Positions 26,316 through 35,674 are shown, counted from the first letter of the stretch. The stretch: 64,000 nt of DNA from Nitrospinia bacterium (GCA_029261715.1 JAJDAT010000049.1:409142-473141), one strand, 5' to 3'. Notes: generated from the sequence alone by a model not told the origin. Made by a program: numbers and translations.

Positions 26316-26834
26316 TTGAGGCCTATAACTTTTGGTTTTCTGATATTTTTTGTTATTGGGTTTCCTTTTTTTGGATTTGCCAAGGTGGTGAACTATGATT
26401 CTTTGGCGTCCAAGGCGGTTAAGCTAGGAGCTAAGGAAAACCCTGAAAAAGTTATAAAGTTACTTGAGCCGTATAGAAAAGACCCTGGAAATCTAAGTGA
26501 TATTTTTTTTAATAACTTGGGTGTGGCTTATAAGACTGTAAAACGATTCCAAAAAGCTGAATGGGCTTTTTTACGGTCCTTAAAAATTGCAAAAAATAAG
26601 CCGATAACAAACTTTAATTTGGCGCTGACTTATTACGAACTGGCTCAATTAGAGGAGTTCCCAAAATTCAAGGTAAAAGCTTTAAAAAAAGCCTCTTACT
26701 ATCTGACAATTTGTTCTAATTTGGACCCAAAAAATAGAACGATAAAGCATTTGAATAAATGGAAGAAGTTTATTGCTAGCCATTTGAAGGCGGCGAAAGC
26801 CGAAGCAATCCCCAAATATAGGACACATTATTAG
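26316..26834 (+). CDS. Small exported TPR-like protein
   Basis: A 172-aa protein with a signal peptide (FGFLIFFVIGFPFFGFA, about residues 6-22) followed by roughly three TPR-like helical pairs: NNLGVAYKTVKRFQKAEWAFLRSL and FNLALTYYELAQLEEFPKFKVKAL show the TPR spacing. The TTG start at 26316 is supported by AGGAG 9 bases upstream. It is probably a periplasmic protein-interaction scaffold. There is no evident operon partner; the next 580 bases are non-coding. Confidence 0.75.
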   Translation: MRPITFGFLIFFVIGFPFFGFAKVVNYDSLASKAVKLGAKENPEKVIKLLEPYRKDPGNLSDIFFNNLGVAYKTVKRFQKAEWAFLRSLKIAKNKPITNFNLALTYYELAQLEEFPKFKVKALKKASYYLTICSNLDPKNRTIKHLNKWKKFIASHLKAAKAEAIPKYRTHY

Positions 26835-27415
26835 TCGACATAAATATCTAGAAATTTTTGTTAATAGTAGTAGATTTTCTTAGCTTCTAGAGTCTATTTT
26901 TTGATAAAATAAAACTCAGTTGCCGGTTTTATTAAAACTGTGCTATACAAAATTCAGTGCTAACAACCTAAGTTATTTCCTAAGACTGTATCTTTTTTAT
27001 TTCCCCGCTCGTTTTCTCTAGTGCTGAGTCACAATTCGTAAAAATTTACCCAAAAACCTTTATCTACTCGGCGAGATTATCAATAATCTTATGTTTTCTG
27101 GCGGTTAGCTGGTAGATATTTCCTCTTAAATGTTTGTTAAGAACTTGTAAAATTTCTTAAAACTTTTCGATTAGCTCCACTTCCCAAAGCTCTACTTCTT
27201 ATTCGCATTCTTTAGTGATTTTTTTAGCGCCAAAATAATATTTGGAATTAGTAACTTGATTTCTTTCATCGCATGAGAATTCAACTATTTCAAAAAAACA
27301 GAAGGTTTTGCTGTTAATTTTGTTTAAATTAGTTTAAATTTAAGCTAATTATATGTTTTTCCGATAAGTAGCTACTGTACGAAAAACATTAAATTTCAGC
27401 TAGTTAGGGGTAATG
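26835..27415. other. 581-bp intergenic region, no gene seen
   Basis: AT-rich DNA between the TPR protein and the 79-aa protein. A short minus-strand frame from ATG at 27269 gives 25 codons without a ribosome binding site, and nearby frames need frameshifts to extend, so no gene is called. No strong hairpin or promoter stands out. Confidence 0.45.
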
Positions 27416-27655
27416 ATGTCGGCTATTAAAAAAATTTGGTCGTTTTTTACCAAAAAAATTCCAACGGACATAAACTCGATCACCGAAAAAATTGAAGAGA
27501 TAGACCAACCTGATTTTGAGCCAAGTGAAAAGCAAATAACAAACGATAGTTTTTTTTACGATACTTGGGAAAAAAAAGGGAGTGTAATTTATAACCAACG
27601 ACCGGCATCTGAAGTTAAGAGCATGATTTTGGATTGCCAGGTTAGAATTCACTAA
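27416..27655 (+). CDS. Small hypothetical protein
   Basis: A 79-aa soluble, acidic protein starting SAIKKIWSFFTKKIPTDI, with an amphipathic basic N-terminal helix and a polar remainder (EKIEEIDQPDFEPSEKQI). Of the two adjacent ATGs, the second (27416) has the better spacing from AGGGG (27406-27410). The antisense frame across the same region has no ribosome binding site and a poorer composition. No family is recognised. It may be membrane-peripheral through its N-terminus. Confidence 0.6.
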   Translation: MSAIKKIWSFFTKKIPTDINSITEKIEEIDQPDFEPSEKQITNDSFFYDTWEKKGSVIYNQRPASEVKSMILDCQVRIH

Positions 27656-27762
27656 GCTTTACTTTAAAGTTTTAAAATTTTTCCAAAAAAGCTTGGAGCG
27701 GTTTTTAAATGCTCCATATCCTTCTGGCTTCAATTTTATTCCCCCAATTTATAAGTTAACTC

Positions 27763-28266
27763 ATGAACTGTCCTTCTTGCTCTAACGTTCTGTCTGTATT
27801 TTCTTATGGCGGGTTAGGGATAATGGCCTGTCAAGACGGTTGTGCCGGATTATGGTTTGACCGCTATGAAGTAAAAAAAATAAATCCAGATAGTTTTGGA
27901 AGCGGTCGAGACCTTTTAAACGTTTCCCAAGTTGAGGGTCTTCGTTTGTTTCGCAACGTGGATCATATTTGCCCTAAATGTGAAATGACTTTGCTATTGC
28001 GTCATTTTTTTGATAGGAAACGGGGACTAGAGGTAGATCAATGCGCTCGTTGTGGAGGGATTTGGATTGAGATGGGAAAAGTATTGCAAGGAAAGTCCGG
28101 GGTTGAAAGAGAAAATCTCATTGATGCCTATTTTACTTTTGTATATGAAGAAAAAATTTTAAAAATGGATTTAACGATTGCAGACATAAGGGTGGCAGCT
28201 GCACAAATTGTGCAAGTTTTTAAATTTTTGGGAATGCGAGAAACTTTAGATTCTGGAGTGAATTAA
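27763..28266 (+). CDS. TFIIB-type zinc-finger (zf-TFIIB) protein
   Basis: A 167-aa cytosolic protein with two treble-clef zinc ribbons. The first is CPSCSNVLSVFSYGGLGIMACQDGCAGLWFD (Cys at about 3, 6, 23 and 27); the second is CPKCEMTLLLRHFFD...VDQCARCGGIWIE (about residues 69-105). The G-x-W-[FI]-[DE] ending of each is the signature of bacterial zf-TFIIB proteins. A helical C-terminal tail follows. The molecular role of these proteins is not established. A strong terminator lies 35 bases after the stop. Confidence 0.82.
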   Translation: MNCPSCSNVLSVFSYGGLGIMACQDGCAGLWFDRYEVKKINPDSFGSGRDLLNVSQVEGLRLFRNVDHICPKCEMTLLLRHFFDRKRGLEVDQCARCGGIWIEMGKVLQGKSGVERENLIDAYFTFVYEEKILKMDLTIADIRVAAAQIVQVFKFLGMRETLDSGVN

Positions 28267-28300
28267 AGTTTAAAAAAGTAACAAGAATTCGGAAAAAATA

Positions 28301-28337
28301 AAAAAACCGCAAGAGGCTAAGCCTCTTGCGGTTTTTT
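28301..28337. terminator. Bidirectional rho-independent terminator
   Basis: A perfect stem CCGCAAGAGGC / GCCTCTTGCGG with a TAA loop is flanked by A6 on the left and T6 on the right. It serves both the plus-strand zinc-finger gene and the convergent minus-strand NuoF/HydB gene. This is the clearest terminator in the window. Confidence 0.93.
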
Positions 28338-28357
28338 GTTTCAATATGATTATCGTA

Positions 28358-30187
28358 TTATGCAATAGCTAGAAAGTTACAAGCTTCGTAGCAGGCATTA
28401 CAGTTAATGCATATATCCATGTCTATGTGAGCTGTAACTTTTCTAGTTCCTCCAGTTATGGCTCCGGTAGGACAAGGTTTAACGCATGCGCCACAAGCCA
28501 CACAGTCGTCTTCCTTTACGACATATTTATACAATCCAGTACATTTTGCCGCGTCGCATACCTGATCGACAATGTGTCTTTCGTATTCTCGACGAAAGTA
28601 CTTTATGCCCGTAAGAATTGCTTTAACAGCAGTTTCTCCTAGACCACAAAGCGATGATACGTTTACTTCTTCAGCTAAAGCATAGAGCTTATCAATGTCT
28701 TCAACTTTTCCGCGACCTTCAGAGATATCGTCCAACTTATTCTTAATCAACGTGAGGCCAATGCGACAAGGCGTACATTTGCCACAAGTTTCCGCTTCAT
28801 TAAATCCGATTGAAAACTTGGAAAGGTCAATTACACATGCTGAGGCGTCGTAAGCGGCAAAACTGGCTTGCCCCATAATAACCCCAGAGTCAATTAGGCT
28901 TTCATAGTCGGTAGCCGTGTTGGCTTTTTCAGGCGGTAGAAAACCGCCAGTAACTCCGCCAATATGAAGTACTTTTAAGTCTTTTTTCTTTTGGATTCCC
29001 CCTACATCTTCAATAATGTCCTGAAACGTTTTATCCATACTGTATTCCAGAAGACCATTATATTTGATGTTGCCAGATACTGCCCAAGTCTTACAGCCTT
29101 TTGCGTTTTCGTTGCCCATACCTCCATACCACTTGGCGCCTCTATCTTCTCTCATAATTGCGGCGACAGTTGCGTATGTTTCAGCATTATTTAAGCTGGT
29201 TGGGTTACCCCATAATCCTTTGCTTGCGGAGTGTGGCGGTTGGGCTTTAGGAAATGGACGCTTTCCTTCGATAGAGGACAATAATGCTGTTGATTCGCCG
29301 CCTATAAAAGCTTCAATACCTTGATGAATTGAAATTTCAAAGTTAAATCCCGAACCGCAGATATTGTCTCCAAGAAGATTTCGTTCCTTCGCTTGCTCAA
29401 TAGCCATGGTCAAACGATTTACCGCGATGGAATAATCTGCTCTTGTGTAAATGATTCCTTCAGTAGCCTGCATTGCATATGCAGCGATGATCATTCCCTC
29501 TAACATTTGGTTCGGATTTCCCTCCATAACGCTACGATCCATATATGAAGCAGGGTTCCCTTCGTCGCCATTGACTACAATAAAGCGAGTGTCGCTTTCT
29601 GTGTTAGCGGCTATTTCCCATTTCAATCCTGTTAGAAAACCACCTCCACCTTTTCCGCGTAATCCAGATTTTTTAATCTCTTCGATTACTTCTTTAGGCT
29701 TGTAGTTTTTTAAAACATGTTTGAGAGATGAATACCCTCCAACCTCGATATATTCTTCAATATTTTCAGGATCGATTATTCCGCCAAACTCTAAGGCTAC
29801 TCTTTGTTGTTTGTCGATTAACTCGTAGTAATCTTTTTTGGAAGCGGCCTTGGCATAAGGTTTTCCACCGACAATGTGGCCTTTGATAATATCCTTAACC
29901 ATTGCGGGTTTTACTTTCTCGTAAGTGACCCTTTCTTCGCCGATGTAAAGATCTACCAAAACATCTCTACTACAATAACCTCGGCATCCTACTTGGCCCA
30001 GGGAACAATGTTTCTTTTCGCCGAGTTCTACATCTTCTTTGAGTTCTGCAAGTTGTTTTTCAAACTCTTTATAAACTTCCATTCCACCTTCGGCTAAACC
30101 ACTTAGACTTAGGCAAACGGTGACTTTGATTGTTTCCTTTCCCTCAGCTTTTCCGGCAGCCTTGGGAGCTTCCTGGACAGCAGCCAT
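28358..30187 (-). CDS. NuoF/HydB-type NADH-binding flavoprotein with ferredoxin domains
   Basis: A 609-aa diaphorase subunit. The domains in order are: an N-terminal thioredoxin-like [2Fe-2S] domain (C25, then C61, C68 and C72); the NuoF FMN/NADH-binding domain (KSGLRGKGGGGFLTGLKWE, VVNGDEGNPASYMDR); an SLBB-like region; the NuoF [4Fe-4S] helix bundle (ETCGKCTPCRIG); and two C-terminal [4Fe-4S] ferredoxin motifs (CVACGACVKPCP, CINCNACYEAC). This layout is that of HydB in bifurcating hydrogenases and of related NADH-ferredoxin modules rather than plain complex I NuoF. AAGGAGAGG precedes the ATG. No HydA, HydC, NuoE or dehydrogenase gene is adjacent, so its partner must be encoded elsewhere. 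Confidence 0.92.
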   Translation of the reverse strand: MAAVQEAPKAAGKAEGKETIKVTVCLSLSGLAEGGMEVYKEFEKQLAELKEDVELGEKKHCSLGQVGCRGYCSRDVLVDLYIGEERVTYEKVKPAMVKDIIKGHIVGGKPYAKAASKKDYYELIDKQQRVALEFGGIIDPENIEEYIEVGGYSSLKHVLKNYKPKEVIEEIKKSGLRGKGGGGFLTGLKWEIAANTESDTRFIVVNGDEGNPASYMDRSVMEGNPNQMLEGMIIAAYAMQATEGIIYTRADYSIAVNRLTMAIEQAKERNLLGDNICGSGFNFEISIHQGIEAFIGGESTALLSSIEGKRPFPKAQPPHSASKGLWGNPTSLNNAETYATVAAIMREDRGAKWYGGMGNENAKGCKTWAVSGNIKYNGLLEYSMDKTFQDIIEDVGGIQKKKDLKVLHIGGVTGGFLPPEKANTATDYESLIDSGVIMGQASFAAYDASACVIDLSKFSIGFNEAETCGKCTPCRIGLTLIKNKLDDISEGRGKVEDIDKLYALAEEVNVSSLCGLGETAVKAILTGIKYFRREYERHIVDQVCDAAKCTGLYKYVVKEDDCVACGACVKPCPTGAITGGTRKVTAHIDMDICINCNACYEACNFLAIA

Positions 30188-30514
30188 GAAACCTCTCCTT
30201 CAAAACGCTAAAAAATCTTTTTTAAAAGTATTTCTTATAAAATCCAGACGTTTTTACTCTATACAGCGATTTAGTTAAAACCTGGATTAAAAACAATTTG
30301 TAAACTCTGAATTATAACTATTTGAGTTGAGATTTCCACCATTTTTTCCTTTTTGGAAGCTTAATTAGAGTTTTGCGGGTTTGATATTAATAATTAGGGG
30401 CATGTATTATGAGTAAAGCCTGATTTTTCTTTTAAATAAAGTGGTTTACGAGATATTATCTATAGTCAAGGAGTATGTCTGAGATTTACCATTCTGTGAC
30501 TTTTTGTGTATTTT
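30188..30514. other. Divergent intergenic region between flavoprotein and TetR genes
   Basis: 327 bases that must hold both divergent promoters and possibly the TetR operator. No clear long palindrome was found. An 18-codon plus-strand frame (ATG at 30475) directly follows AAGGAG, though only 1 base separates them, and it overlaps the tetR start. Confidence 0.4.
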
Positions 30515-31114
30515 ATGAAAAAAGGTGAAAAAACCAAGGCTATTATTCTTGAAACGGGAAGAGATCTGTTTTGGAAATTTAGTTTTAAAGACATTTCAGT
30601 CGATCATATTTGCGAAACTGCGGAGGTTAATAAGGGGACTTTTTATCGTTATTTTGAGTCCAAAGTGGACCTTTGTCTCCAGGTAATTGATCATAATTAT
30701 GAAATGATGATTAAAGATATTTTTGAGAGAAGTTTTTCGGAAACTAGCGACCCTATTACTAGATATGAAGGGATTATTAGACGAATATACAATTTACAAA
30801 AAGGTTTTTATGATGATGAGGGCAGATGTCGCGGTTGTCCTTTTGTTAATTTAGCTATGGAGCTTGCCAACCAAGAAGAGTCTATTCGAAAAAAGTTGAA
30901 TAAAGTTTATGAGGGAATGATCGAATATTTTAGTGAGATATACTCTCAAGCCGAAAAACAGGGTATAGCGACTATTAGAAGCGATAAAAATGAAATGGCT
31001 CGAAAGATGCTATACGTTTTAAATGGTTCCTTGGTAAGTTCAAAAATTGGAAAAAGACCAGATCTTATTCTTGAAGTAATTCCTACCACAAGAGTGTTAT
31101 TGGGCGTGGCCTAA
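30515..31114 (+). CDS. TetR/AcrR family transcriptional regulator
   Basis: A 199-aa DNA-binding repressor-type protein. The N-terminal helix-turn-helix is GRDLFWKFSFKDISVDHICE followed by AEVNKGTFYRYFESKVDLCL (about residues 12-52), with the TetR hallmark GTFYRYFxSK. The C-terminal ligand domain contains CRGCPFVNLAMELANQEESI, a segment shared with TetR proteins of the TetR_C_6/YcdC-like group. ATG 30515 is preferred over GTG 30506, but neither has a good ribosome binding site. It is divergent from the flavoprotein gene, which is a candidate target. The ligand is unknown. Confidence 0.87.
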   Translation: MKKGEKTKAIILETGRDLFWKFSFKDISVDHICETAEVNKGTFYRYFESKVDLCLQVIDHNYEMMIKDIFERSFSETSDPITRYEGIIRRIYNLQKGFYDDEGRCRGCPFVNLAMELANQEESIRKKLNKVYEGMIEYFSEIYSQAEKQGIATIRSDKNEMARKMLYVLNGSLVSSKIGKRPDLILEVIPTTRVLLGVA

Positions 31115-31154
31115 TTCAAACATCGTTTTGAAAAATAAATAAATCGTTTAGTTA

Positions 31155-33413
31155 TTATTGGATTCGTTTTGGAAGAGGCGGGAATTTATCATACACGCTT
31201 AAAAGATTAGCATAGCGTATTGGGAATTCTATTTTTTGAGGAGCTTTGTTTTCCTGCATTTGTGAATACAATTTAACCGCTAGATCTGAATTGCTGTCGA
31301 TTTGGAATCCTTTGTTTATTAATGCAATGGAATTATTAAATTGGTCTTTATTTCCTGTGGCAACAAAATTGTTGTAAAGGAATATGGCTGGTATGAAATA
31401 AAATGAGCTATAAATTCGGCCGCCAGTTCTTATCAAATCTTCTTTAAACCAGTTTTTTAATTTATATCCATTTCGATTGTCAAAATAGAAACGCAAAACA
31501 GGTCTTTTAAATTCAGAAGTTTTTTGTGCCATTCCAAATTTGTCATGTTCGTTGACGTTTGTTGTTTCAATTTTAGTTCCTTTGGGGACTTTAGTTGGCG
31601 TTTCAATTATGTATATAGCTTTTAAAAATTCGTTAAGAGACTTTTCATAAGAAAAATTCATCAGCATTAAAGCTAAATTATAATGCGCGCGTTCGTTGTT
31701 GATCCCATATTCCAAAAACTTATTATAGTAAGTCGTAGCGTTATCATAGTTTCCCATTTCTTGTAATGCATACCCCTTAAAAAAAGACCAGAATGGAGTT
31801 GTAAAAACCTGATCATTTTCAGCGTCAAGAGGATCTGGTAAACTTAGGTTCCCATGATAAAGATAAACTCCAGTTTTTTGTAAAACCAGTTGCGGTTGGT
31901 AGCCAGAAGGAAAATAAAAAGGATAAAAATTTGGGTTTGACAATGGTTGATTCAAAATTAACCAAACCCCAACGTTTCCTTTACGCCTCCCCAAAAGCTC
32001 CATCCGGTGGTTTTCAAAAAATTGAGTGAAATACTTTGGGAGGCTGATTAAGGTTAATGCGTCTCCTAATCCTTCGCTTCTTAATTCTGTTATTGTCGTG
32101 ATATTTAAAACCACATCATTTTGTTTAATATTTTTTATTAGATGGTCCCGAACGGATGGGTACCCTGCGGATTGAAACGATTCGTCTAGAAACTTTTTAC
32201 TCCAAACCGGTTTAGGAAAACCCAATACCCAGGAAAATAAAAGAAACGCGGAGAAGTAGACTAAAGCTTCTTGTGTAGGTTTGTTTAACCTGATTTTCCC
32301 AATCGACGTAATCAACCAGACAAAGCCGGTAGCTACGCAAATCAGATAAAAAGGCAGAATAAATACAATAAATCTTCCATGTGTAATTCCGATTATTAAT
32401 CCTAGAATTAAAAAAGAAGGAACAAATAAGGAGAGCAAAACCCTGAACAATGTTTTATGAGTTTGCGCAATGCGAATAAACCCAACCAAAAATAAGACGC
32501 AATAAAACCAATGCGCAAAAGAATGTCCCATGACCCAACCATGGTTTTCAAAGTTCAATGTCACAAAAGTATTTTTAAATAAGAGAGCTAAATTGCTTAA
32601 AGATGACCCTTCGTTGAATGAATATGCTTTGGTGGCAATTGGTAAAAGCGCTTTGTCTACAAACTCTCCTTTTGTTAAAAGATCTAACGTATTTTGTATG
32701 AAGTTGATTCCCTTAATTTGATAAAAAATAAGAGCCGCAATTAGAGACGCCGAGTAGGTTGTTAAGAATTGTATAGATTTCTGTTTTAACTTCGGTCCAA
32801 AATCGGATTCGCTCTTACTCATTGTCCAACCAAGAATGACTGTGGCGAAAATGATTGCAGGTTGAAATAAAAAGGGAAGAATCGTGTTGGTTATATTAAG
32901 AAAATTTAAAAACGCAAATGCTACCCAAAAGCTCCACCCCTCTTTTTCCCATCCCTTCATTAAAAACAAAATTGTGAGGAAAGAGGCAAACATATAGAAC
33001 TCGGCGAAGTGAACCCATACCGTGATCCAAATATTGTAATAGGAAATTCCAAACAAGAATGCGGCGATAGCAGCTTCGGTTTTCCCGATGCGATTTTTAG
33101 TCCAATCGTAAATCAGTAGGAGGGTGCAAAAATTTATTAAGAGGGGGAACAGCTTATAGGTGTATTCATTCACTCCCCACCATTGGTAGAACCAGTTGGC
33201 AACTGGCATCCGCCAGTGAGCTGTTTCCGAGTGCCAGGGAGAGAGAAAAATTTCAGTAAAACTTCTTTTTAAATTGGGATTGATCTTATATTCAAGGGCG
33301 TGCGGATCAATGGGTGTCTCGATGATCCGCAAATATATCAGGGCCACAACCCAAGCAAATAAAACCAAAAACCCTTTGAATACAAAAGAGCTTTTTTTTA
33401 ACGATTCGTCCAT
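31155..33413 (-). CDS. Large membrane glycosyltransferase-like protein (GT39/PMT type) with TPR tail
   Basis: A 752-aa protein with a PMT/ArnT-like membrane N-terminus: about 11 TM segments over residues 12-400, first loop HALEYKINPNLKRSF and WHSETAHWRMPVANWFYQWW, and LFGISYYNIWITVWVHFAEFYMF, typical of GT-C lipid-sugar transferases. The C-terminal half is soluble with tetratricopeptide-like pairs (FFKGYALQEMGNYDNATTYY, AHYNLALMLMNFSYEKSLNE). GT-C enzymes use polyprenyl-phosphate sugars; the acceptor here is unknown. The catalytic acidic residue in loop 1 is not certain, so activity is inferred. Monocistronic on the minus strand. Confidence 0.75.
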   Translation of the reverse strand: MDESLKKSSFVFKGFLVLFAWVVALIYLRIIETPIDPHALEYKINPNLKRSFTEIFLSPWHSETAHWRMPVANWFYQWWGVNEYTYKLFPLLINFCTLLLIYDWTKNRIGKTEAAIAAFLFGISYYNIWITVWVHFAEFYMFASFLTILFLMKGWEKEGWSFWVAFAFLNFLNITNTILPFLFQPAIIFATVILGWTMSKSESDFGPKLKQKSIQFLTTYSASLIAALIFYQIKGINFIQNTLDLLTKGEFVDKALLPIATKAYSFNEGSSLSNLALLFKNTFVTLNFENHGWVMGHSFAHWFYCVLFLVGFIRIAQTHKTLFRVLLSLFVPSFLILGLIIGITHGRFIVFILPFYLICVATGFVWLITSIGKIRLNKPTQEALVYFSAFLLFSWVLGFPKPVWSKKFLDESFQSAGYPSVRDHLIKNIKQNDVVLNITTITELRSEGLGDALTLISLPKYFTQFFENHRMELLGRRKGNVGVWLILNQPLSNPNFYPFYFPSGYQPQLVLQKTGVYLYHGNLSLPDPLDAENDQVFTTPFWSFFKGYALQEMGNYDNATTYYNKFLEYGINNERAHYNLALMLMNFSYEKSLNEFLKAIYIIETPTKVPKGTKIETTNVNEHDKFGMAQKTSEFKRPVLRFYFDNRNGYKLKNWFKEDLIRTGGRIYSSFYFIPAIFLYNNFVATGNKDQFNNSIALINKGFQIDSNSDLAVKLYSQMQENKAPQKIEFPIRYANLLSVYDKFPPLPKRIQ

Positions 33414-33553
33414 TTTTGCTTTGAGGAGGGAAAGATTAGCTATTAGATACGACTCATGGCGAGAGCTCCCAGATTATACTACGCAGCCTCGCTTTCCTCT
33501 ATAGAAATTTCAAATTTGTAAACCAAATGAAACTGTCAGACCCTATAGTCGAC

Positions 33554-34240
33554 TTATTGTTTTTTAGGGTTTTTAAACATTTTCCCATGACCGGGAACTA
33601 TCCAGTCTGCGATTTCTAAAATCTTTTCGCGATGCTTTTCGATTTCATTTTGGCTCCATGCAAGTGGGTCGACTTTCGGACCCATATCCGGGAACCACCA
33701 TAAATGAGTGAAAGCGTAAACGCCTGTTGCGGTTTTGACAATTAAGGATGCGTCTTCTTTTGTGTGACCGGGGGTTTTCAGTACTGTGATCCCAGGGGCA
33801 ACCTCGTAGTTATCCGGGTGATCTTCCCATACGTCGTCTTTATACTTTGCCCAAAAGTCGATAACCTCGGCATTAGGAAACAGGCCTATGTTAACGGTAT
33901 GATCTGGGTGATGATGACTAATAAATATATGCGTTACCGCTTCGGGAGCGACATTGTGCTTTTTTAGAGAGTCTGTGATTAAAGACCTGTCGGCAACCAT
34001 TCCAGGATCGACGATAAGGTTGGTGTCTTTTCCTTGAACCAATGCAACAGTGCTTGCAACTTTTCTAGCTCCATCGGTTTTTACGCCAGGCAGGAACTCT
34101 TTTCCTTCAATGGGTTTTACATAACCATCCGAAAGAACCATCACTTTATTTTGGAAGCTTTCGGCATCAACCCGTGTAGAAAAACAAAGAATTAGAATCA
34201 GAAGAAAATAGAATTTACTGTATTTAAAATAAATCGGCAT
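33554..34240 (-). CDS. Secreted metallo-beta-lactamase fold hydrolase
   Basis: A 228-aa protein with a signal peptide (FYFLLILILCFSTRVDA, about residues 10-26) and an MBL fold: THIFISHHHPDHTVNIGLFP gives the HxHxDH-type zinc motif, TPGHTKEDASLIV the next His, and IVPGHGKMF the last. The position normally holding the bridging Asp (GD before the fifth strand) reads GVYAFTHLWWFPD, so that ligand is Thr/His rather than Asp. It resembles MBLAC1-type proteins. Substrate unknown. It lies 71 bases downstream of the GT2 gene on the same strand. Confidence 0.85.
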   Translation of the reverse strand: MPIYFKYSKFYFLLILILCFSTRVDAESFQNKVMVLSDGYVKPIEGKEFLPGVKTDGARKVASTVALVQGKDTNLIVDPGMVADRSLITDSLKKHNVAPEAVTHIFISHHHPDHTVNIGLFPNAEVIDFWAKYKDDVWEDHPDNYEVAPGITVLKTPGHTKEDASLIVKTATGVYAFTHLWWFPDMGPKVDPLAWSQNEIEKHREKILEIADWIVPGHGKMFKNPKKQ

Positions 34241-34311
34241 GCTTTTTATTGTCCTATTTTGCGAATTATGAATAAGTTTTTAAGGGGATTTATAGAATTA
34301 TTATGATTTTC

Positions 34312-35454
34312 TTAATTTGTTTCTGAGGCGGTATACACTCGCCCTCTCCATTCGGTTTTGTTTTTTATTACCGCTTGTTGCATTGAAGAAAACATGATCC
34401 CTACAACGACTAAAGACCCCAATGGGAATAGTAGAGCAACCGCCGGATTGAGTTTTAATTCCTTGCATAGGCCAATTCCCGTTACTAATGTGAGGAAGAC
34501 GGCCAGTAGCGATAAGGTTAAGCTCCAAGTAGAAGTTTCTACAATCCAATTTCCGTATAGGATGAAGAAGGGAGTTAATTGAAATCCAATCAAGCATACT
34601 GCGAACCAAATAGTTCGAGGGATAGATCTTTTAAAAGCCGAGAACACGTTTTTTTTCCATCCAGTCCAAATTTCATAGAAAGAGTGGTACATCCGTATGG
34701 AAAATAAGGATTTACCGTCGGCTATCCATATTTTATGTCCACTTCTCTTAATGGTCTTTCCCAACGCGATATCTTCAATCACGTTTTTTTTTACAGACTC
34801 GTGTCCACCAGCTTTTTCATAGGCAGATCGTTTGACTAATATAAAAGCTCCAATTCCCATAGCCTTAGGGCTATCAGGATTATTAACGTCGCCAAAGCGC
34901 GTTAGGCCAGCGATTAGGCCAAAAATTACTGGTTGAACTACGCGTTCCCAAAACGACCCAAAGGAAGCCCCTGGCATTAGAGTTAGCATATCCAGTTTTT
35001 GTTTTTGCATTAAGAATATTGCAGATTTTAGAGCGAATGGTTCAAATACTGGGTCGGCGTCCGTGAATAAAAGGTATTCTCCTTTCGTCTTGGAAACGGC
35101 TTGATTTAATACATAAGGTTTCCCCAGCCAACCTTCAGGCAAAGATTTTCCCTGAAAGCCTATAAAGTTATCGTAACGCTGTTCAAAAAGTTTAATTATT
35201 TCAAAAGTGCGATCTTCTGATTGGTCGTCTGCGGCAATAACCTCGAAGTTGGGATAGTCCTGAGTCATGAGAGAATCAAGACATGCTTCTAGATCGCGTT
35301 CTTCGTTTCTTGCCGGAACGCAGATAGAGACAAATGGAGAGAGTCTTAGAGGGCCGCTGACAGGTTCTGCTTTTTCTAAATGAATCATATTAAGCGCTAA
35401 CCAGCCAACTATCCAAGCAACCAAACAGATTTGTAAAATGGTAAGGATTTCCAT
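34312..35454 (-). CDS. Membrane family 2 glycosyltransferase
   Basis: A 380-aa enzyme with one N-terminal TM helix (about residues 4-24), a GT2 catalytic domain (FVSICVPARNEERDLEACLD, FEVIAADDQSEDRT, LLFTDADPVFEP with the DxD) and about four C-terminal TM helices. The acceptor-side motif NVIEDIALGKTIKRSGHKIW contains the ED box. The arrangement resembles HpnB and CrtQ/4,4'-diaponeurosporenoate glycosyltransferases, so a hydrophobic lipid or terpenoid acceptor is likely, but this is inference. The MBL-fold gene is downstream. Confidence 0.85.
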   Translation of the reverse strand: MEILTILQICLVAWIVGWLALNMIHLEKAEPVSGPLRLSPFVSICVPARNEERDLEACLDSLMTQDYPNFEVIAADDQSEDRTFEIIKLFEQRYDNFIGFQGKSLPEGWLGKPYVLNQAVSKTKGEYLLFTDADPVFEPFALKSAIFLMQKQKLDMLTLMPGASFGSFWERVVQPVIFGLIAGLTRFGDVNNPDSPKAMGIGAFILVKRSAYEKAGGHESVKKNVIEDIALGKTIKRSGHKIWIADGKSLFSIRMYHSFYEIWTGWKKNVFSAFKRSIPRTIWFAVCLIGFQLTPFFILYGNWIVETSTWSLTLSLLAVFLTLVTGIGLCKELKLNPAVALLFPLGSLVVVGIMFSSMQQAVIKNKTEWRGRVYTASETN

Positions 35455-35674
35455 AATTAATTTGATATTATTCGAAGCGTTTGTCCAGAGTTCTAAAATT
35501 GATTAAACGTAAAATCGTCGCTAATTATAATGATAGGGCGCTGTTTTTTTAATTAATGATCCCATAAGTTTTACGATAAAGAAAGAGCGTGAATTGAACC
35601 ATATATAAGCGTTGATTTGTTCATTTTTGATTGCCGCTAAAAAGGCTTTTGCAAACGTTATTAGTTAGCTCTGT

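Noticed and set aside
27063..27269. Apparent decayed minus-strand gene (ATG at 27269, continuing in another frame toward 27064)
   Set aside because: A recount of the A-tract showed the frame closes after 25 codons, and continuing needs a frameshift plus read-through of stops. No ribosome binding site or family similarity.
27404..27652. 82-codon minus-strand frame antisense to the 79-aa protein
   Set aside because: It mirrors the plus-strand gene almost exactly and has no ribosome binding site; the plus frame has AGGGG at proper spacing.
34301..34609. 102-codon minus-strand frame inside the GT2 gene
   Set aside because: Shadow of the GT2 gene in another frame; no independent signals.
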